Shown: positions 1 to 8,509 of the stretch, piece by piece
How the letters are laid out: the number at the start of each line of letters is the position of its first letter
How positions within the stretch are numbered: the stretch's first letter is position 1
Source: SLAN01 sp964565375
GTDB taxonomy: Bacteria > Spirochaetota > Spirochaetia > DSM-27196 > SKKC01
Assembly (NCBI GenBank): GCA_964565375.1
Contig: CAZMEV010000002.1
Location: forward strand, 26,949 to 90,948
Reading direction: 5' to 3'
DNA: 64,000 nucleotides
Translations under genes and position numbers: made by a program
The notes under the pieces: generated by a model
What the model saw: the letters and a program-made list of their open reading frames with translations, nothing else
The model's database searches: none
What the model was told of the DNA's origin: nothing

Positions 1-260
1 CAGGAAGGCCAGGTGTTGTGGGAAGTGTTATCGGAATGCTCGTGGGGATGATCTTCTTTCCTCCGTTCGGCCTTATCGTGGGCGCATTCGTCGGTGCACT
101 TGCCGGAGAATTGCTGTTTCACCGCGATAACAGGCATCCGGTTCGCAGCGCATTCGCGGTGCTGCGAGGAACAATGCTTGCCACCCTGGTAAAGCTCGTC
201 GTAACCGGCATTATCGCAATTACATTCGTCCAACGCGCTGTGCAGCTGCTGGGCTCATGA
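1..260 (+). CDS. DUF456-type membrane protein, C-terminal part (cut by window start)
   Basis: The frame is open from the first bases of the window and the stop is at 258-260, so this is the 3' end of a longer gene. The visible 85 or so residues hold a glycine-rich double hydrophobic hairpin (RPGVVGSVIGMLVGMIFFPP, then GLIVGAFVGALAGELL) and a last hydrophobic segment near the C-terminus. This pattern is typical of the end of DUF456 proteins, small integral membrane proteins of unknown function. The stop overlaps the start of the next gene in an ATGA arrangement, so the two are probably translationally coupled. The internal GTG at 18 is not taken as the start because the reading frame and the family motif continue upstream. 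Confidence 0.7.
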   Translation, partial: GRPGVVGSVIGMLVGMIFFPPFGLIVGAFVGALAGELLFHRDNRHPVRSAFAVLRGTMLATLVKLVVTGIIAITFVQRAVQLLGS

Positions 261-1576
261 TCCGCTTCGCTGCTCTCGACCGGGAGAATGTGGAACCGGT
301 TTCGCTCGATGCAATAGCTGTGTACGTCCATATTCCGTTCTGTCGCACCCGATGTCACTATTGTGCCTTCTATCTTGAAACAGGATTTTCTCCACGAGTA
401 CTATCCGAAACGCTCGACGGAATCGTTGCGGAAGCTGAGACATGGCACGCGCTTCTCGGATTTCCCCGCATTGATTCTGTGTATATCGGCGGAGGAACTC
501 CGAGCATTGTTCCCCCTGATCTCATGGAGCAGTTCCTTGCCCGCCTCTCGTCCGCCCTTCGTATACCCGAACACACACCGCCGCGCGAGTGGACGATCGA
601 GGTAAATCCCGAGTCGGTTACCCCGGAACTGATCGAAGTACTGAAGAACGCCGGCGTTGACCGCATAAGTCTCGGTATCCAGTCCCTGCGAGACGAGGAA
701 CTCGCATTGCTCGGAAGGCGAAGTGACGCCGCCTGTGCTCGTTCAGCGCTTCAGACGCTTACCCGCTGCTGGGACGGGCGGGTGAGCGTGGATCTTATTA
801 TCGGTACGCCGGGACAGACGCTCCGCAATCTCGAGGCGCAGATCGCCGAGCTTGCTGAGTTTGGAATCGGTCATCTCTCCTGCTACGGGCTCACGGTGGA
901 ACCGGGAACCGCGCTTGAGCAGAGTGTCGCCGCAGGCCGGATCATAATGCCGGACCGCGATACTCACGAGCGGCTTTGGGCACGGGCCCGGGCGGCACTC
1001 ACGAAAAGCGGGCTGACTGCGTACGAGGTATCCAATTACGCACGGCCGGGCGACGAGTCGATACACAACGCTGCCTACTGGCATCTTAACCCGTATCTGG
1101 GACTGGGCCCCGGCGCCGTATCGACGATTCCGGTCCGTTCCGCTGCAGACAGGTGTGAACGCCTGCTGAGGCTGACCGGAGGCAGCATATTTTCGTTTCA
1201 AAGGATTCACCGCGGGGAACTGGACCACGAAAGCGAGCTCCTCGCCAATCGGGACGTGCTCTTTGAGCACTTCATGAACGGTCTGCGTACCCGCTATGGC
1301 GTCTCGATGGACGCGCTCAGACGCCGTTTTGACATCGACACCGATGAGCTGCTTCGCTATCTTGAGAACAGGTGGAGCGGGTTCACCGCCGTTGACCGGC
1401 GCGTGAATCGTTCATCACGCTTATGTCTGCGAACCAGCGCCCGCGACATCGTCGATGCCTGGCTTCCGGAACTCCTTGAGGTTCTGGAGTCGCGCTATAG
1501 TCCGGAGCAACCGGCTTTTCGACCGGGAGGCACTGCGGCTGCCATGCGGGTTTCATCGAGAGGAACGAACGAGTGA
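257..1576 (+). CDS. hemW: HemW-like radical SAM protein (coproporphyrinogen III oxidase family)
   Basis: 439 aa. The N-terminal radical SAM motif C29-x3-C33-x2-C36 followed by A-F (HIPFCRTRCHYCAF) binds a 4Fe-4S cluster and SAM. The GGGTPS motif follows, and the rest fits the HemN/HemW family (IEVNPES, RISLGIQS, DLIIGTPGQT, YEVSNYA). The residue two after the third cysteine is F, not the extra Cys of true HemN oxidases, and the length fits HemW, a haem chaperone that inserts haem into cytochromes. A cytoplasmic haem-trafficking role is therefore preferred over oxygen-independent coproporphyrinogen oxidase, by family knowledge. The C-terminal third (HemN C-domain) is shortened and less conserved. 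The ATG overlaps the upstream stop, and the stop overlaps the next GTG start, so it lies in a tight operon. Confidence 0.9.
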   Translation: MIRFAALDRENVEPVSLDAIAVYVHIPFCRTRCHYCAFYLETGFSPRVLSETLDGIVAEAETWHALLGFPRIDSVYIGGGTPSIVPPDLMEQFLARLSSALRIPEHTPPREWTIEVNPESVTPELIEVLKNAGVDRISLGIQSLRDEELALLGRRSDAACARSALQTLTRCWDGRVSVDLIIGTPGQTLRNLEAQIAELAEFGIGHLSCYGLTVEPGTALEQSVAAGRIIMPDRDTHERLWARARAALTKSGLTAYEVSNYARPGDESIHNAAYWHLNPYLGLGPGAVSTIPVRSAADRCERLLRLTGGSIFSFQRIHRGELDHESELLANRDVLFEHFMNGLRTRYGVSMDALRRRFDIDTDELLRYLENRWSGFTAVDRRVNRSSRLCLRTSARDIVDAWLPELLEVLESRYSPEQPAFRPGGTAAAMRVSSRGTNE

Positions 1577-2280
1577 ATATAGCGCCGGAACGACTGCAGG
1601 AGCACGGATACTATCTCTTTGCACGCTTTGAGTTCGAGGAATTAATCGACGTGATTTCGGGCGAATTGCGCCGCCGTACTCCGCATATGGTCGCATACTG
1701 GGCACTGCTGGCCGTATTCGCTGCAGGAGCGCTGGGCACATCGGTCGTTGTCGCCCGCTCAGCGGTGTGGGTCCCGTTTGGCGGCGCACTCGCCGCAGTC
1801 GCAGGAATGATCCCCGTCATTCCGCTCCACGAACTGCTTCATGCGCTTGCGTTCCGAATCAGAGGAGCGAGACGGATTCGTTTCGGTGCACGGCTGCGGT
1901 ATCTTATGTTCTACGCGATCGCGCGGGATTTTGTTGCAGATTACCGGGAGATGCTGTTTATCCTGTATCTTCCGGCAGCAGTGATATCGCTTGCAATCGT
2001 GGGTGCAGCACTGATCCTTGGGCTGGAGCCTGCCACCGCTGCCGGGCTCACCGAGTTCGTCGGCGGTTCGGGCGAGGGCGCATTCGTGCCGGTTGTGGTA
2101 TCCGCGCTTTCGTGGCTCGGGTTCATTCACTGGAGCGCCTGCGCCGGGGATGCCGCCCTGGCGAGCTACATGTGGCGACACAGACATCTGGGCATTGTGA
2201 CCGGCGACGAAGGTGAACATCTGGTAACGAGCTTTTACGTCCGCACTCCGGTGGGCACCGCCGTTCCGCTGCTGCGATAG
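1573..2280 (+). CDS. DUF3267 family membrane protein (putative zincin)
   Basis: 235 aa with four or five hydrophobic segments. The key motif is HELLHAL in the sequence VIPLHELLHALAF, an HExxH zinc-binding motif at the edge of a membrane helix, as in the DUF3267 'putative zincin peptidase' family. A later HWSACAGDAALA segment in the last membrane region matches the place where these proteins carry a conserved Asp. Function is unknown in the family; an intramembrane metalloprotease role is inferred only. The GTG start overlaps the hemW stop by four bases, so it is translationally coupled to hemW. Confidence 0.75.
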   Translation: MNIAPERLQEHGYYLFARFEFEELIDVISGELRRRTPHMVAYWALLAVFAAGALGTSVVVARSAVWVPFGGALAAVAGMIPVIPLHELLHALAFRIRGARRIRFGARLRYLMFYAIARDFVADYREMLFILYLPAAVISLAIVGAALILGLEPATAAGLTEFVGGSGEGAFVPVVVSALSWLGFIHWSACAGDAALASYMWRHRHLGIVTGDEGEHLVTSFYVRTPVGTAVPLLR

Positions 2281-2295
2281 GCCAGGGATGCAGAC

Positions 2296-3222
2296 ATGAG
2301 TTCCTACCGCGCAGCACGCAGCCTCGTTGTCCTCGGGGTAGCATTCGCATCGCTTTCGGCGATCTTTATTCGCATATCCGATGCGCCGCCGGTTGTTATA
2401 GCCTTCTACCGGATGCTGTTCACAAGCGTAATGCTTGTGCCGTTGTTTCTTACGCGGCAGAAGCGAGGCAACCCGCAGGAAGAAGGACCGGAAGAGAGCC
2501 CGGGCGCCGGCCCGCGTGGTGCACGCTTGAGCCAACGCGATCTTTCGCTTCTTGTGGCCAGCGGAGCGTTCCTTGCCATACACTTCGCAAGCTGGAACGC
2601 GAGCCTTTCCTATACAACGGTTGCAAGCTCGGTTGTACTCGTTACGCTGCACCCCATGTTTGTAGCGCTCGGCAGCGTCCTGCTTCTCGGCGAGCACGTT
2701 CCGCGCAGGGCGTTCGGTTTCATTGCGCTTGCGATCGCCGGGAGCGCACTGCTCAGTTACGGGGATTTTGCCCTTGGTCCGGAGGCATTGTTCGGAAATA
2801 TGCTTGCCGTAATCGGCGCACTGGCGGTCGCCGGTTACATGCTGATCGGACGGTTTCTCCGCCGCAGCATGCAGGCCAAGGTCTACAATATCAGCGTCTA
2901 CTCGGTTGCCGCGATAATACTCCTGCTGATCTCCCTCCTACGGGGAGATGCACTGGGTCCGTACCCGGCGCATGAGTTTCTCATTTTCGCTTCGCTTGCG
3001 TTTTTCTGTACGATCCTGGGGCACAGCATTTTCAACTGGGCCCTTAAGTACGTTTCGGCAAGCTCGGTGAGCACCTCCATTCTTCTCGAACCGATATTCG
3101 CCACGCTCATGGCACTCGTACTGTTCCATGAAGTGCCGGGCCCCCTTGCCATCGCTGGAGGTTCTATTGTTGTGCTGTCACTGTATATGGTACTGCGAAC
3201 CGAACGCTTGCAGGGACCGTAA
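2296..3222 (+). CDS. EamA/DMT-family transporter
   Basis: 308 aa, about ten predicted membrane helices arranged as two EamA repeats. The first opens with VLGVAFASLSAIFIRISDAPPVVIAFYRMLF and the second has the typical ALKYVSASSVSTSILLEPIFATLMALVLFHEVPG-type ending. A charged loop of about 30 residues (RQKRGNPQEEGPEES region) separates helices 2 and 3. Family members export amino acids or other metabolites; the substrate cannot be read from sequence. It starts 15 nt after the DUF3267 gene and probably ends this + strand operon, since the next gene is convergent. Confidence 0.85.
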   Translation: MSSYRAARSLVVLGVAFASLSAIFIRISDAPPVVIAFYRMLFTSVMLVPLFLTRQKRGNPQEEGPEESPGAGPRGARLSQRDLSLLVASGAFLAIHFASWNASLSYTTVASSVVLVTLHPMFVALGSVLLLGEHVPRRAFGFIALAIAGSALLSYGDFALGPEALFGNMLAVIGALAVAGYMLIGRFLRRSMQAKVYNISVYSVAAIILLLISLLRGDALGPYPAHEFLIFASLAFFCTILGHSIFNWALKYVSASSVSTSILLEPIFATLMALVLFHEVPGPLAIAGGSIVVLSLYMVLRTERLQGP

Positions 3223-3266
3223 CCGGGCAATCACCCGGCAAAAAGGAACGGACCCCTGTGGGCCCC

Positions 3267-5249
3267 CTATTCGGCGTCTCCAAGGTTCTGCATTCTCACA
3301 AGCCCGGCATAAAGCCCATCTTCCTTCCGGCTGAGTTCACGGTGAGTGCCCTGCTCCACGATATTGCCACGGTCGAGCACGAGGATCCGGTCGGCTTCCT
3401 GGACTGTAGCCAGCCTGTGAGCAATAACGAGCGTTGTCCGACCGGCCATGAGCCGTTCGAGCGCCTCGTGCACGGTCCGCTCACTCTCGGCGTCGAGCGA
3501 GCTTGTCGCTTCGTCGAGAATCAGTACATCCGGATTTCGAAGCATTGCCCGCGCCACGGCCACGCGCTGCCGCTGCCCGCCTGACAGCTGCACCCCGCGC
3601 TCGCCGACCACCGTCCCGAGTCCATCCGGAAACCGCGAGGCGAACTCGAGAACAAATGCCTCATCGGCTGCGCTGCGGACCTCTTCGTCATCGGCAGACG
3701 GCCGCCCGTAGCGGATGTTGTCGGCGATGCTTCCGCCGAAAAGCATGACCTCCTGTGGCACGACGGCAAACCGGCTGCGCCACGTCTCTACATTGAACTC
3801 CCGAATATCCTGCCTGCCGCACAGCAGACGCCCGCGCACCGGATCATAGAAACGAAGCAGCAGACGCACGATAGACGATTTACCTGACCCACTTGGCCCG
3901 ACGAGCGCCACGTGTTCCCGCGCGTGAAGTGAAAACGCAATGTCCTCGAGGACCGGAACATCCGGACGGCTCGGGTAGGCGAAATCTACGCGCTCGAATG
4001 AAATGTCAGGCACTCCAGCGTCCCGCTGTTGAGAAGAGCCCGTACCAGGGCCGCTGTGGTGGGCGCGGCCGTCGCGCTCGAGGGCCGCGTCTTCTCCGTG
4101 ACCAGGGCGCACATTTCCGGCGGCCGTGTCGTGTTGGCGGCTCTCGCCTGCGCCGCCATCGGCCGTGTCGTGTTGGTGGCCCTGGCCTCCAGCTGCGCCG
4201 GCCGCCTCGTGTTCGTGCCGGGGGCGGCCGCCACCGTGATTCCCACCAAAGCCCGCCGCGAGCGTGCGTCCCGGCTCCGGCTCGGACCGCATAATTTCCA
4301 CCACCCGCTCACTTGCGCCGAGCACGCGCTGGAGCCGGGTAACGAGTCCCCCGAGGCCCGCAACAGACCCACCGATGAATCCCGTATATATGACAAAACT
4401 CACGAGGTCGCCAACGGCGAGCCCTCCCGTTTCCACGAGCGAAGCCCCGTACCATATCACGAGCACGAGCGCACCCATTACGAAAAAGCCTATGAACGCG
4501 CCGAGCCCGGCACGATACCGCACGGTATCAAGTGCTTTCGAAAGGGCAGCATCGAGAGCCGCACCATAGCGGCGTGCCTCGTAGGGCTCGGCGGTAAACG
4601 CGCGAACCGTCGACACGCCGCTTATGCCTTCCTCCGCCACGGTAGTGCTTTCGGCGATCAGATCCTGCGTCTCCCGTGATCGTCTGCGGATGGTCCGGCC
4701 GAGCCTCATGGTCAGAAGTGCAACCGCCGGAACAATGGCAATCATGAACACCGACAGCTGTGGTGCGAGATAGAACACAATAGCGACCCCGAAACAGAGC
4801 ACGACGAGCTGTCGCACGAGCCCCGCAAGCATGTCCGAAATCGCGTGCTCGAGCTGACCTACATCGTTGGAAAGCCGGCTTATGAGCTCACCGGTTCGCC
4901 TCGTATCAAAAAACGAAGTCGGCAGTACAAGAATCCGGCCATACAGCGCGTTTCGAAGCGCGCGGGATACCCGATTTGACACCACCCCGAACGCGTACGT
5001 CTGCCCGAAGTTGAGCACCGCCCGCACAAACAGCACAGCAAGCAACGCAACACTCAACTCGGCGATGCCTTCAAGGATCCAGGTTCCCTCGCCGGTCAGT
5101 TCGTCCACGAGCCTGCCCATAAGAAACGGGAACGCGAGGAACACCACATTCGCAGCGAACAGCATTGCAAGCCCGGCCACGAAAACCGGCAGATGAGGTT
5201 TCAGAAACGACAGCAGATACCGCGCAACATCCCCACGCAGTCGAGCCAT
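3267..5249 (-). CDS. ABC exporter half-transporter (ABCB type) with a His/Gly-rich linker
   Basis: 660 aa. An N-terminal six-helix ABC exporter membrane domain (about residues 15-320) is fused to an ATPase domain with Walker A GPSGSGKSS (about 450), the signature LSGGQRQRVAVARAM, Walker B VLILDEATSSLD and the AHRLAT H-loop. Such proteins dimerise and export lipids, peptides or drugs. Between the two domains (about residues 327-412, nt 4010-4270) is a low-complexity insert rich in Gly, Ala, Asp and His, with repeated QHDTA motifs and about nine histidines; typical members have a short linker here. It starts 2 nt after the acuI-like stop, so the two form an operon. The insert could bind metal ions or simply be a disordered expansion. 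Confidence 0.92.
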   Translation of the reverse strand: MARLRGDVARYLLSFLKPHLPVFVAGLAMLFAANVVFLAFPFLMGRLVDELTGEGTWILEGIAELSVALLAVLFVRAVLNFGQTYAFGVVSNRVSRALRNALYGRILVLPTSFFDTRRTGELISRLSNDVGQLEHAISDMLAGLVRQLVVLCFGVAIVFYLAPQLSVFMIAIVPAVALLTMRLGRTIRRRSRETQDLIAESTTVAEEGISGVSTVRAFTAEPYEARRYGAALDAALSKALDTVRYRAGLGAFIGFFVMGALVLVIWYGASLVETGGLAVGDLVSFVIYTGFIGGSVAGLGGLVTRLQRVLGASERVVEIMRSEPEPGRTLAAGFGGNHGGGRPRHEHEAAGAAGGQGHQHDTADGGAGESRQHDTAAGNVRPGHGEDAALERDGRAHHSGPGTGSSQQRDAGVPDISFERVDFAYPSRPDVPVLEDIAFSLHAREHVALVGPSGSGKSSIVRLLLRFYDPVRGRLLCGRQDIREFNVETWRSRFAVVPQEVMLFGGSIADNIRYGRPSADDEEVRSAADEAFVLEFASRFPDGLGTVVGERGVQLSGGQRQRVAVARAMLRNPDVLILDEATSSLDAESERTVHEALERLMAGRTTLVIAHRLATVQEADRILVLDRGNIVEQGTHRELSRKEDGLYAGLVRMQNLGDAE

Positions 5250-5251
5250 GC

Positions 5252-6271
5252 CTACTCCTGCTCGTGGCGGACAACCGCACGGCCACGATGCCGTCCTTCG
5301 AGCAGCGCATCTATCACGGCGTCCACCTGCTCAAGAGTAATTTCGTAGGTCGATGTTTCGAGCATTTCCGGCCGCCAGCGATCGGCCAGCCGTTCCCACA
5401 CCTCCTTCCTGTCCGCGACCGGTGCATAGACACTGTCTATGCCCACAAGCCGCGCTCCGCGAAGAATAAACGGCATAACACTCGCGTCGAACCGGGTACC
5501 CGCTACGAGCCCGCAGACAGTGGCAACACCGCGATAGCGCAGGCCTGCGAGAACGCCCGACAGAATATCTCCGCCGGCCGCATCCACGGCGGCTGCCCAC
5601 CTGCCCTTCACCAGCGGCTTCTTTGCGGCAGCACGTACATCATCGGCGGCGACAACCTCTTCGGCGCCTGCCGCGCGCAGCTGCTCCCCTGTGTCGGAAG
5701 GCGCTCGGGTTACTGCGGTAACCGTATACCCGGCCCGGGAGAGAATACCGACAGCAAGAATACCGACGCCACCCGATGCTCCGGTTACCACCACAGGTCC
5801 ATGATCCGGGCGAACCCCCTGCCGCTCGATCTCGAGAACCGAAAGTCCCGCCGTCAGTCCAGCGGTACCCAGCCGCATTGCATCGCCGGCAGTCATTCCC
5901 TCCGGCAGCGGAAGTATCCACTCCGGCGGAACCCGCACGCGGGAACCAAGCCCTCCGGGCGTATTTACCCCAAGATCATACCCGGTGATGAGAACGGGAT
6001 TTCCGACGGCCAGCGGATTGCCAAGAGCGTCGCGGACGCCGGCTTCCACCCGTTCAAGATCGGCGACCGTACCGGCTGCATCGATTCCCGGTGTATGCGG
6101 GTATGTGCCTGTGACGCCGGGAACCCCTCGAGCCGAAAGTGCATCCTTGTAGTTGATCGAGGAGTAATACACATCCACCGTAACGCCGGCATCCGGCAGA
6201 ATCGAATCGGGCAGCGTCTCCACACGACCGGCAAACCGGTCACCTTCCTGATATACGCGATACGCTTTCAT
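5252..6271 (-). CDS. acuI: YhdH/YhfP-type quinone oxidoreductase (acrylyl-CoA reductase AcuI-like)
   Basis: 339 aa medium-chain dehydrogenase/reductase. The start MKAYRVYQ, the SSINYKDALSARG, HTPGIDAAGTV and GLGVNTPGG-like segments, and the nucleotide-binding VVVTGASGGVGILAVGIL all match the AcuI/YhdH subgroup, which reduces acryloyl-CoA to propionyl-CoA with NADPH. No zinc-site cysteines are apparent, as expected. It is divergent from the beta-oxidation operon across a repeat-filled spacer, so a link to acyl-CoA metabolism is plausible. A -10-like TACATT ends 7 nt before the ATG, and an AGGAG sits too close to the ATG to be an ordinary Shine-Dalgarno site. Confidence 0.85.
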   Translation of the reverse strand: MKAYRVYQEGDRFAGRVETLPDSILPDAGVTVDVYYSSINYKDALSARGVPGVTGTYPHTPGIDAAGTVADLERVEAGVRDALGNPLAVGNPVLITGYDLGVNTPGGLGSRVRVPPEWILPLPEGMTAGDAMRLGTAGLTAGLSVLEIERQGVRPDHGPVVVTGASGGVGILAVGILSRAGYTVTAVTRAPSDTGEQLRAAGAEEVVAADDVRAAAKKPLVKGRWAAAVDAAGGDILSGVLAGLRYRGVATVCGLVAGTRFDASVMPFILRGARLVGIDSVYAPVADRKEVWERLADRWRPEMLETSTYEITLEQVDAVIDALLEGRHRGRAVVRHEQE

Positions 6272-6317
6272 GCTCCTGAATGTAGTAAATGTCGGCGCCT
6301 TTGTGCAGGCGGGACGC

Positions 6318-6600
6318 CGGCCGGGAGCGGTTCGTCGGGTACCGGAGCCGCCGGCCGGGAGCGTTTCGTTGTGTACCAGCGCCGACGGCCGGGAGCGTTT
6401 CGTTGTGTACCAGCGCCGCCGGCCGGGAGCGGTTCTCGGCNNNNNNNNNNNNNNNNNNNNNNNNNNNNNNNNNNNNNNNNNNNNNNNNNNNNNNNNNNNN
6501 NNNNNNNNNNNNNNNNNNNNNNNNNNNNNNNNNNNNNNNNCGGCCGGGAGCGTTTCGTTGTGTACCAGCGCCGCCGGCCGGGAGCGGTTCTCGGCCGACA
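6318..6600. repeat. 34-bp intergenic tandem repeat array containing an assembly gap
   Basis: Units beginning CGGCCGGGAGCG occur at 6318, 6352, 6386 and 6420, exactly 34 bp apart, and again at 6541 and 6575 after 100 Ns. The middle units share GTTTCGTTGTGTACCAGC; the outer units are degenerate. The array fills the spacer between the divergent acuI and fadD genes. The true copy number is unknown because the gap is inside the array. Confidence 0.9.
6441..6540. other. Assembly gap (100 N)
   Basis: Exactly 100 Ns inside the 34-bp repeat array, so probably a scaffolding gap of arbitrary length caused by unresolved repeats. Confidence 0.95.
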
Positions 6601-6625
6601 GCCGATAAAGAACAAAATTTATTGT

Positions 6626-6675
6626 TTGATTTCTCGCTGCTTCGAGTGTACCCTGCTTCCTAAGGCGGTCGACCG
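6626..6675 (+). promoter_or_regulatory. Candidate promoter and operator of the fad operon
   Basis: TTGATT (6626-6631) and TACCCT (6649-6654) are 17 bp apart, a reasonable sigma-70 promoter. Just downstream, at the expected transcript start, is the perfect 10-bp palindrome CGGTCGACCG (6666-6675). Its place suits a repressor such as a FadR- or TetR-type regulator, but no such gene is in the window. A good Shine-Dalgarno site (AAGGAG) follows before the fadD ATG. Confidence 0.5.
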
Positions 6676-6699
6676 ACCGAGGAAGGAGAAGTATCGTAC

Positions 6700-8496
6700 A
6701 TGTTCAAATTCGAGACGCTCACAGAGCTGTTTCTTCACAGCTGCAAGGAACATGCACACAGGTCGCTGCTGCTCGCATATCCCGACCGTGAGCAGGGGAA
6801 CGAGGAAAACCCGGGTGAACACTGGCATCGGTTTTCGCCACAGGAGGTGCGCAGACGTGTCGAGCAGCTCATGCACGGATTGCTGTCGCTGGGAGTAAAA
6901 CACGGTGAAAGCGTGGGAATTATTGCCACCCCGTCGCCCGACTGGCTTATGCTCGACATCGCGATTCAGCTCGCCGGTGGTGTGACAGTTCCAATTTTTC
7001 GCAAAATCAGTCCGGAGAGTTTTACCCACGAGATCACCGACTCAGGTATGCGCATTCTCTTCGTGGGCGATGCTGCCGAGCTTTCGTTCGTGGAGGAGCA
7101 CGGAACCTCGCTCGAGCGGAAAATAACCTACGGCTACAGTGCGGCTCATCGCGAGTATAATTCGCTGCTTGAAGAGGGCGCCCGACGCGCAAAGGAAGCC
7201 CCGGATGAGCTCGAACGACGTGCAAATGCCGTGAAACCGGATGACCTTGCAACCATCATTTACACTTCAGGGAGTACCGGCCTCCCAAAAGGCGTCGAGC
7301 TCACACAATACAATATTGCATCGCAGATAAACGCGACCTCGCAGCGCTTCGATGCCGACACCGACCTGGACCGTTGCATCTCGACCCTCCCGCTTGCCCA
7401 CGTGTTCGAGCGAATGGTCGTGTACTTCTACCTCGCGAACGGATTACCGGTGTATTTCGTGGACGACCCGAAAATGCTGCCTGACTATGTTCGAGCGGTA
7501 CAACCCACAATTATGACGGTGGTCCCGCGTATTCTCGAAAAGGTGTACGAGCGCATGTGCGAGAAGGCAGCGGACACGCCGGGCCTGAAGGGTCGTCTGG
7601 CGGCCCTCGGTGTTGAACGCGCAAAAACACGGGCTGTGGACTCACCTCCCGGATTGCAGGACCGGCTCTACGAAAAACTTGTCTACGGGAAACTCAGGCA
7701 GGGCCTCGGAGGGAAGCTTCGCTACACCATCAGCGGAGCGGCCAAACTGCCGGAGCACATCGGACAGTTTTTTATCAATATCGGGATCCCGGTATACGAA
7801 GGATACGGTATGACCGAGGCTTCACCGGTAATCGCGTGTAACTATCGCGGCTCCCGCAAACTCGGGACGGTGGGTACCGCATTTCCCGGCGTAGAAGTCC
7901 GCATAGGAGAGGACTCGGAGGTCCTCGCACGCGGGCCGAATATCATGCGGGGTTATCACAACAGACCGGACGCCACAGCTGAAGTGCTCGACGAACACGG
8001 TTGGCTCTATACCGGAGATCGGGGTTCGCTCGACGCGGATGGCTTCCTTCGTATCGAGGGCAGAAAGAAGGAGCTGTTCAAGAAATCAACCGGTGAATAT
8101 GTCCCGCCGGGCCCGATCGAAGCGGCACTGAAAGAACATGACTTCGTGGATGTCGCCGTGATTTTTGCCGACAACCGGGTCTATGTAACCGCCCTTCTGT
8201 TCCCCGACATGGAAAAGCTTGGCGCGGTCAAACAGCGACTCGGCTGTGAGTATATGAGCGACGAAGATTTTCTCGAAAGCAATACGCTGCGGGCAGACCT
8301 TCAGGCTCACGTCGACGAGGTGAATGAGCATCGCCACAAGAGTGAACAGGTAGCACGCTTTGAGCTCATGAAGCACGCGGCAACGCCGGACTCCGGAGAT
8401 CTTACCCCGACCATGAAGGTACGGCGGTTCCAGATTGAAAAAAAGTACGCAGACACGATCGAGAAGATGTATGCCGGCATTCCAGGCTGGAAGTAG
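6700..8496 (+). CDS. fadD: Long-chain fatty acyl-CoA synthetase (AMP-forming, FadD15 type)
   Basis: 598 aa, the usual length of FadD15-type ligases. The AMP-binding P-loop TIIYTSGSTGLPKGVELT, the GYGMTEASPVI motif, the YTGDRG motif and the C-terminal KELFKKSTGEYVPPGPIE segment are all present. It activates fatty acids to acyl-CoA with ATP and CoA at the inner membrane. The ATG is preceded by GAGGAAGGAGAAG, a strong Shine-Dalgarno site. The gene heads a three-gene cluster with thiolase and the multifunctional FadJ-like protein (gaps of 13 and 4 nt), so it feeds beta-oxidation. A second, shorter ligase lies at 42.0-43.7 kb. Confidence 0.93.
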   Translation: MFKFETLTELFLHSCKEHAHRSLLLAYPDREQGNEENPGEHWHRFSPQEVRRRVEQLMHGLLSLGVKHGESVGIIATPSPDWLMLDIAIQLAGGVTVPIFRKISPESFTHEITDSGMRILFVGDAAELSFVEEHGTSLERKITYGYSAAHREYNSLLEEGARRAKEAPDELERRANAVKPDDLATIIYTSGSTGLPKGVELTQYNIASQINATSQRFDADTDLDRCISTLPLAHVFERMVVYFYLANGLPVYFVDDPKMLPDYVRAVQPTIMTVVPRILEKVYERMCEKAADTPGLKGRLAALGVERAKTRAVDSPPGLQDRLYEKLVYGKLRQGLGGKLRYTISGAAKLPEHIGQFFINIGIPVYEGYGMTEASPVIACNYRGSRKLGTVGTAFPGVEVRIGEDSEVLARGPNIMRGYHNRPDATAEVLDEHGWLYTGDRGSLDADGFLRIEGRKKELFKKSTGEYVPPGPIEAALKEHDFVDVAVIFADNRVYVTALLFPDMEKLGAVKQRLGCEYMSDEDFLESNTLRADLQAHVDEVNEHRHKSEQVARFELMKHAATPDSGDLTPTMKVRRFQIEKKYADTIEKMYAGIPGWK

Positions 8497-8509
8497 GAGG
8501 ATCACGTAG

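Noticed and set aside
1759..2697. 312-codon - strand frame
   Set aside because: Antisense to the DUF3267 and DMT genes, rich in Cys, His and Arg, no recognisable domain.
5165..6898. Long + strand open frame (577 codons) over the acuI gene and the repeat
   Set aside because: It is antisense to acuI, runs through the assembly gap and overlaps the start of fadD; its translation is Arg/Gly/Pro-rich with no domain.
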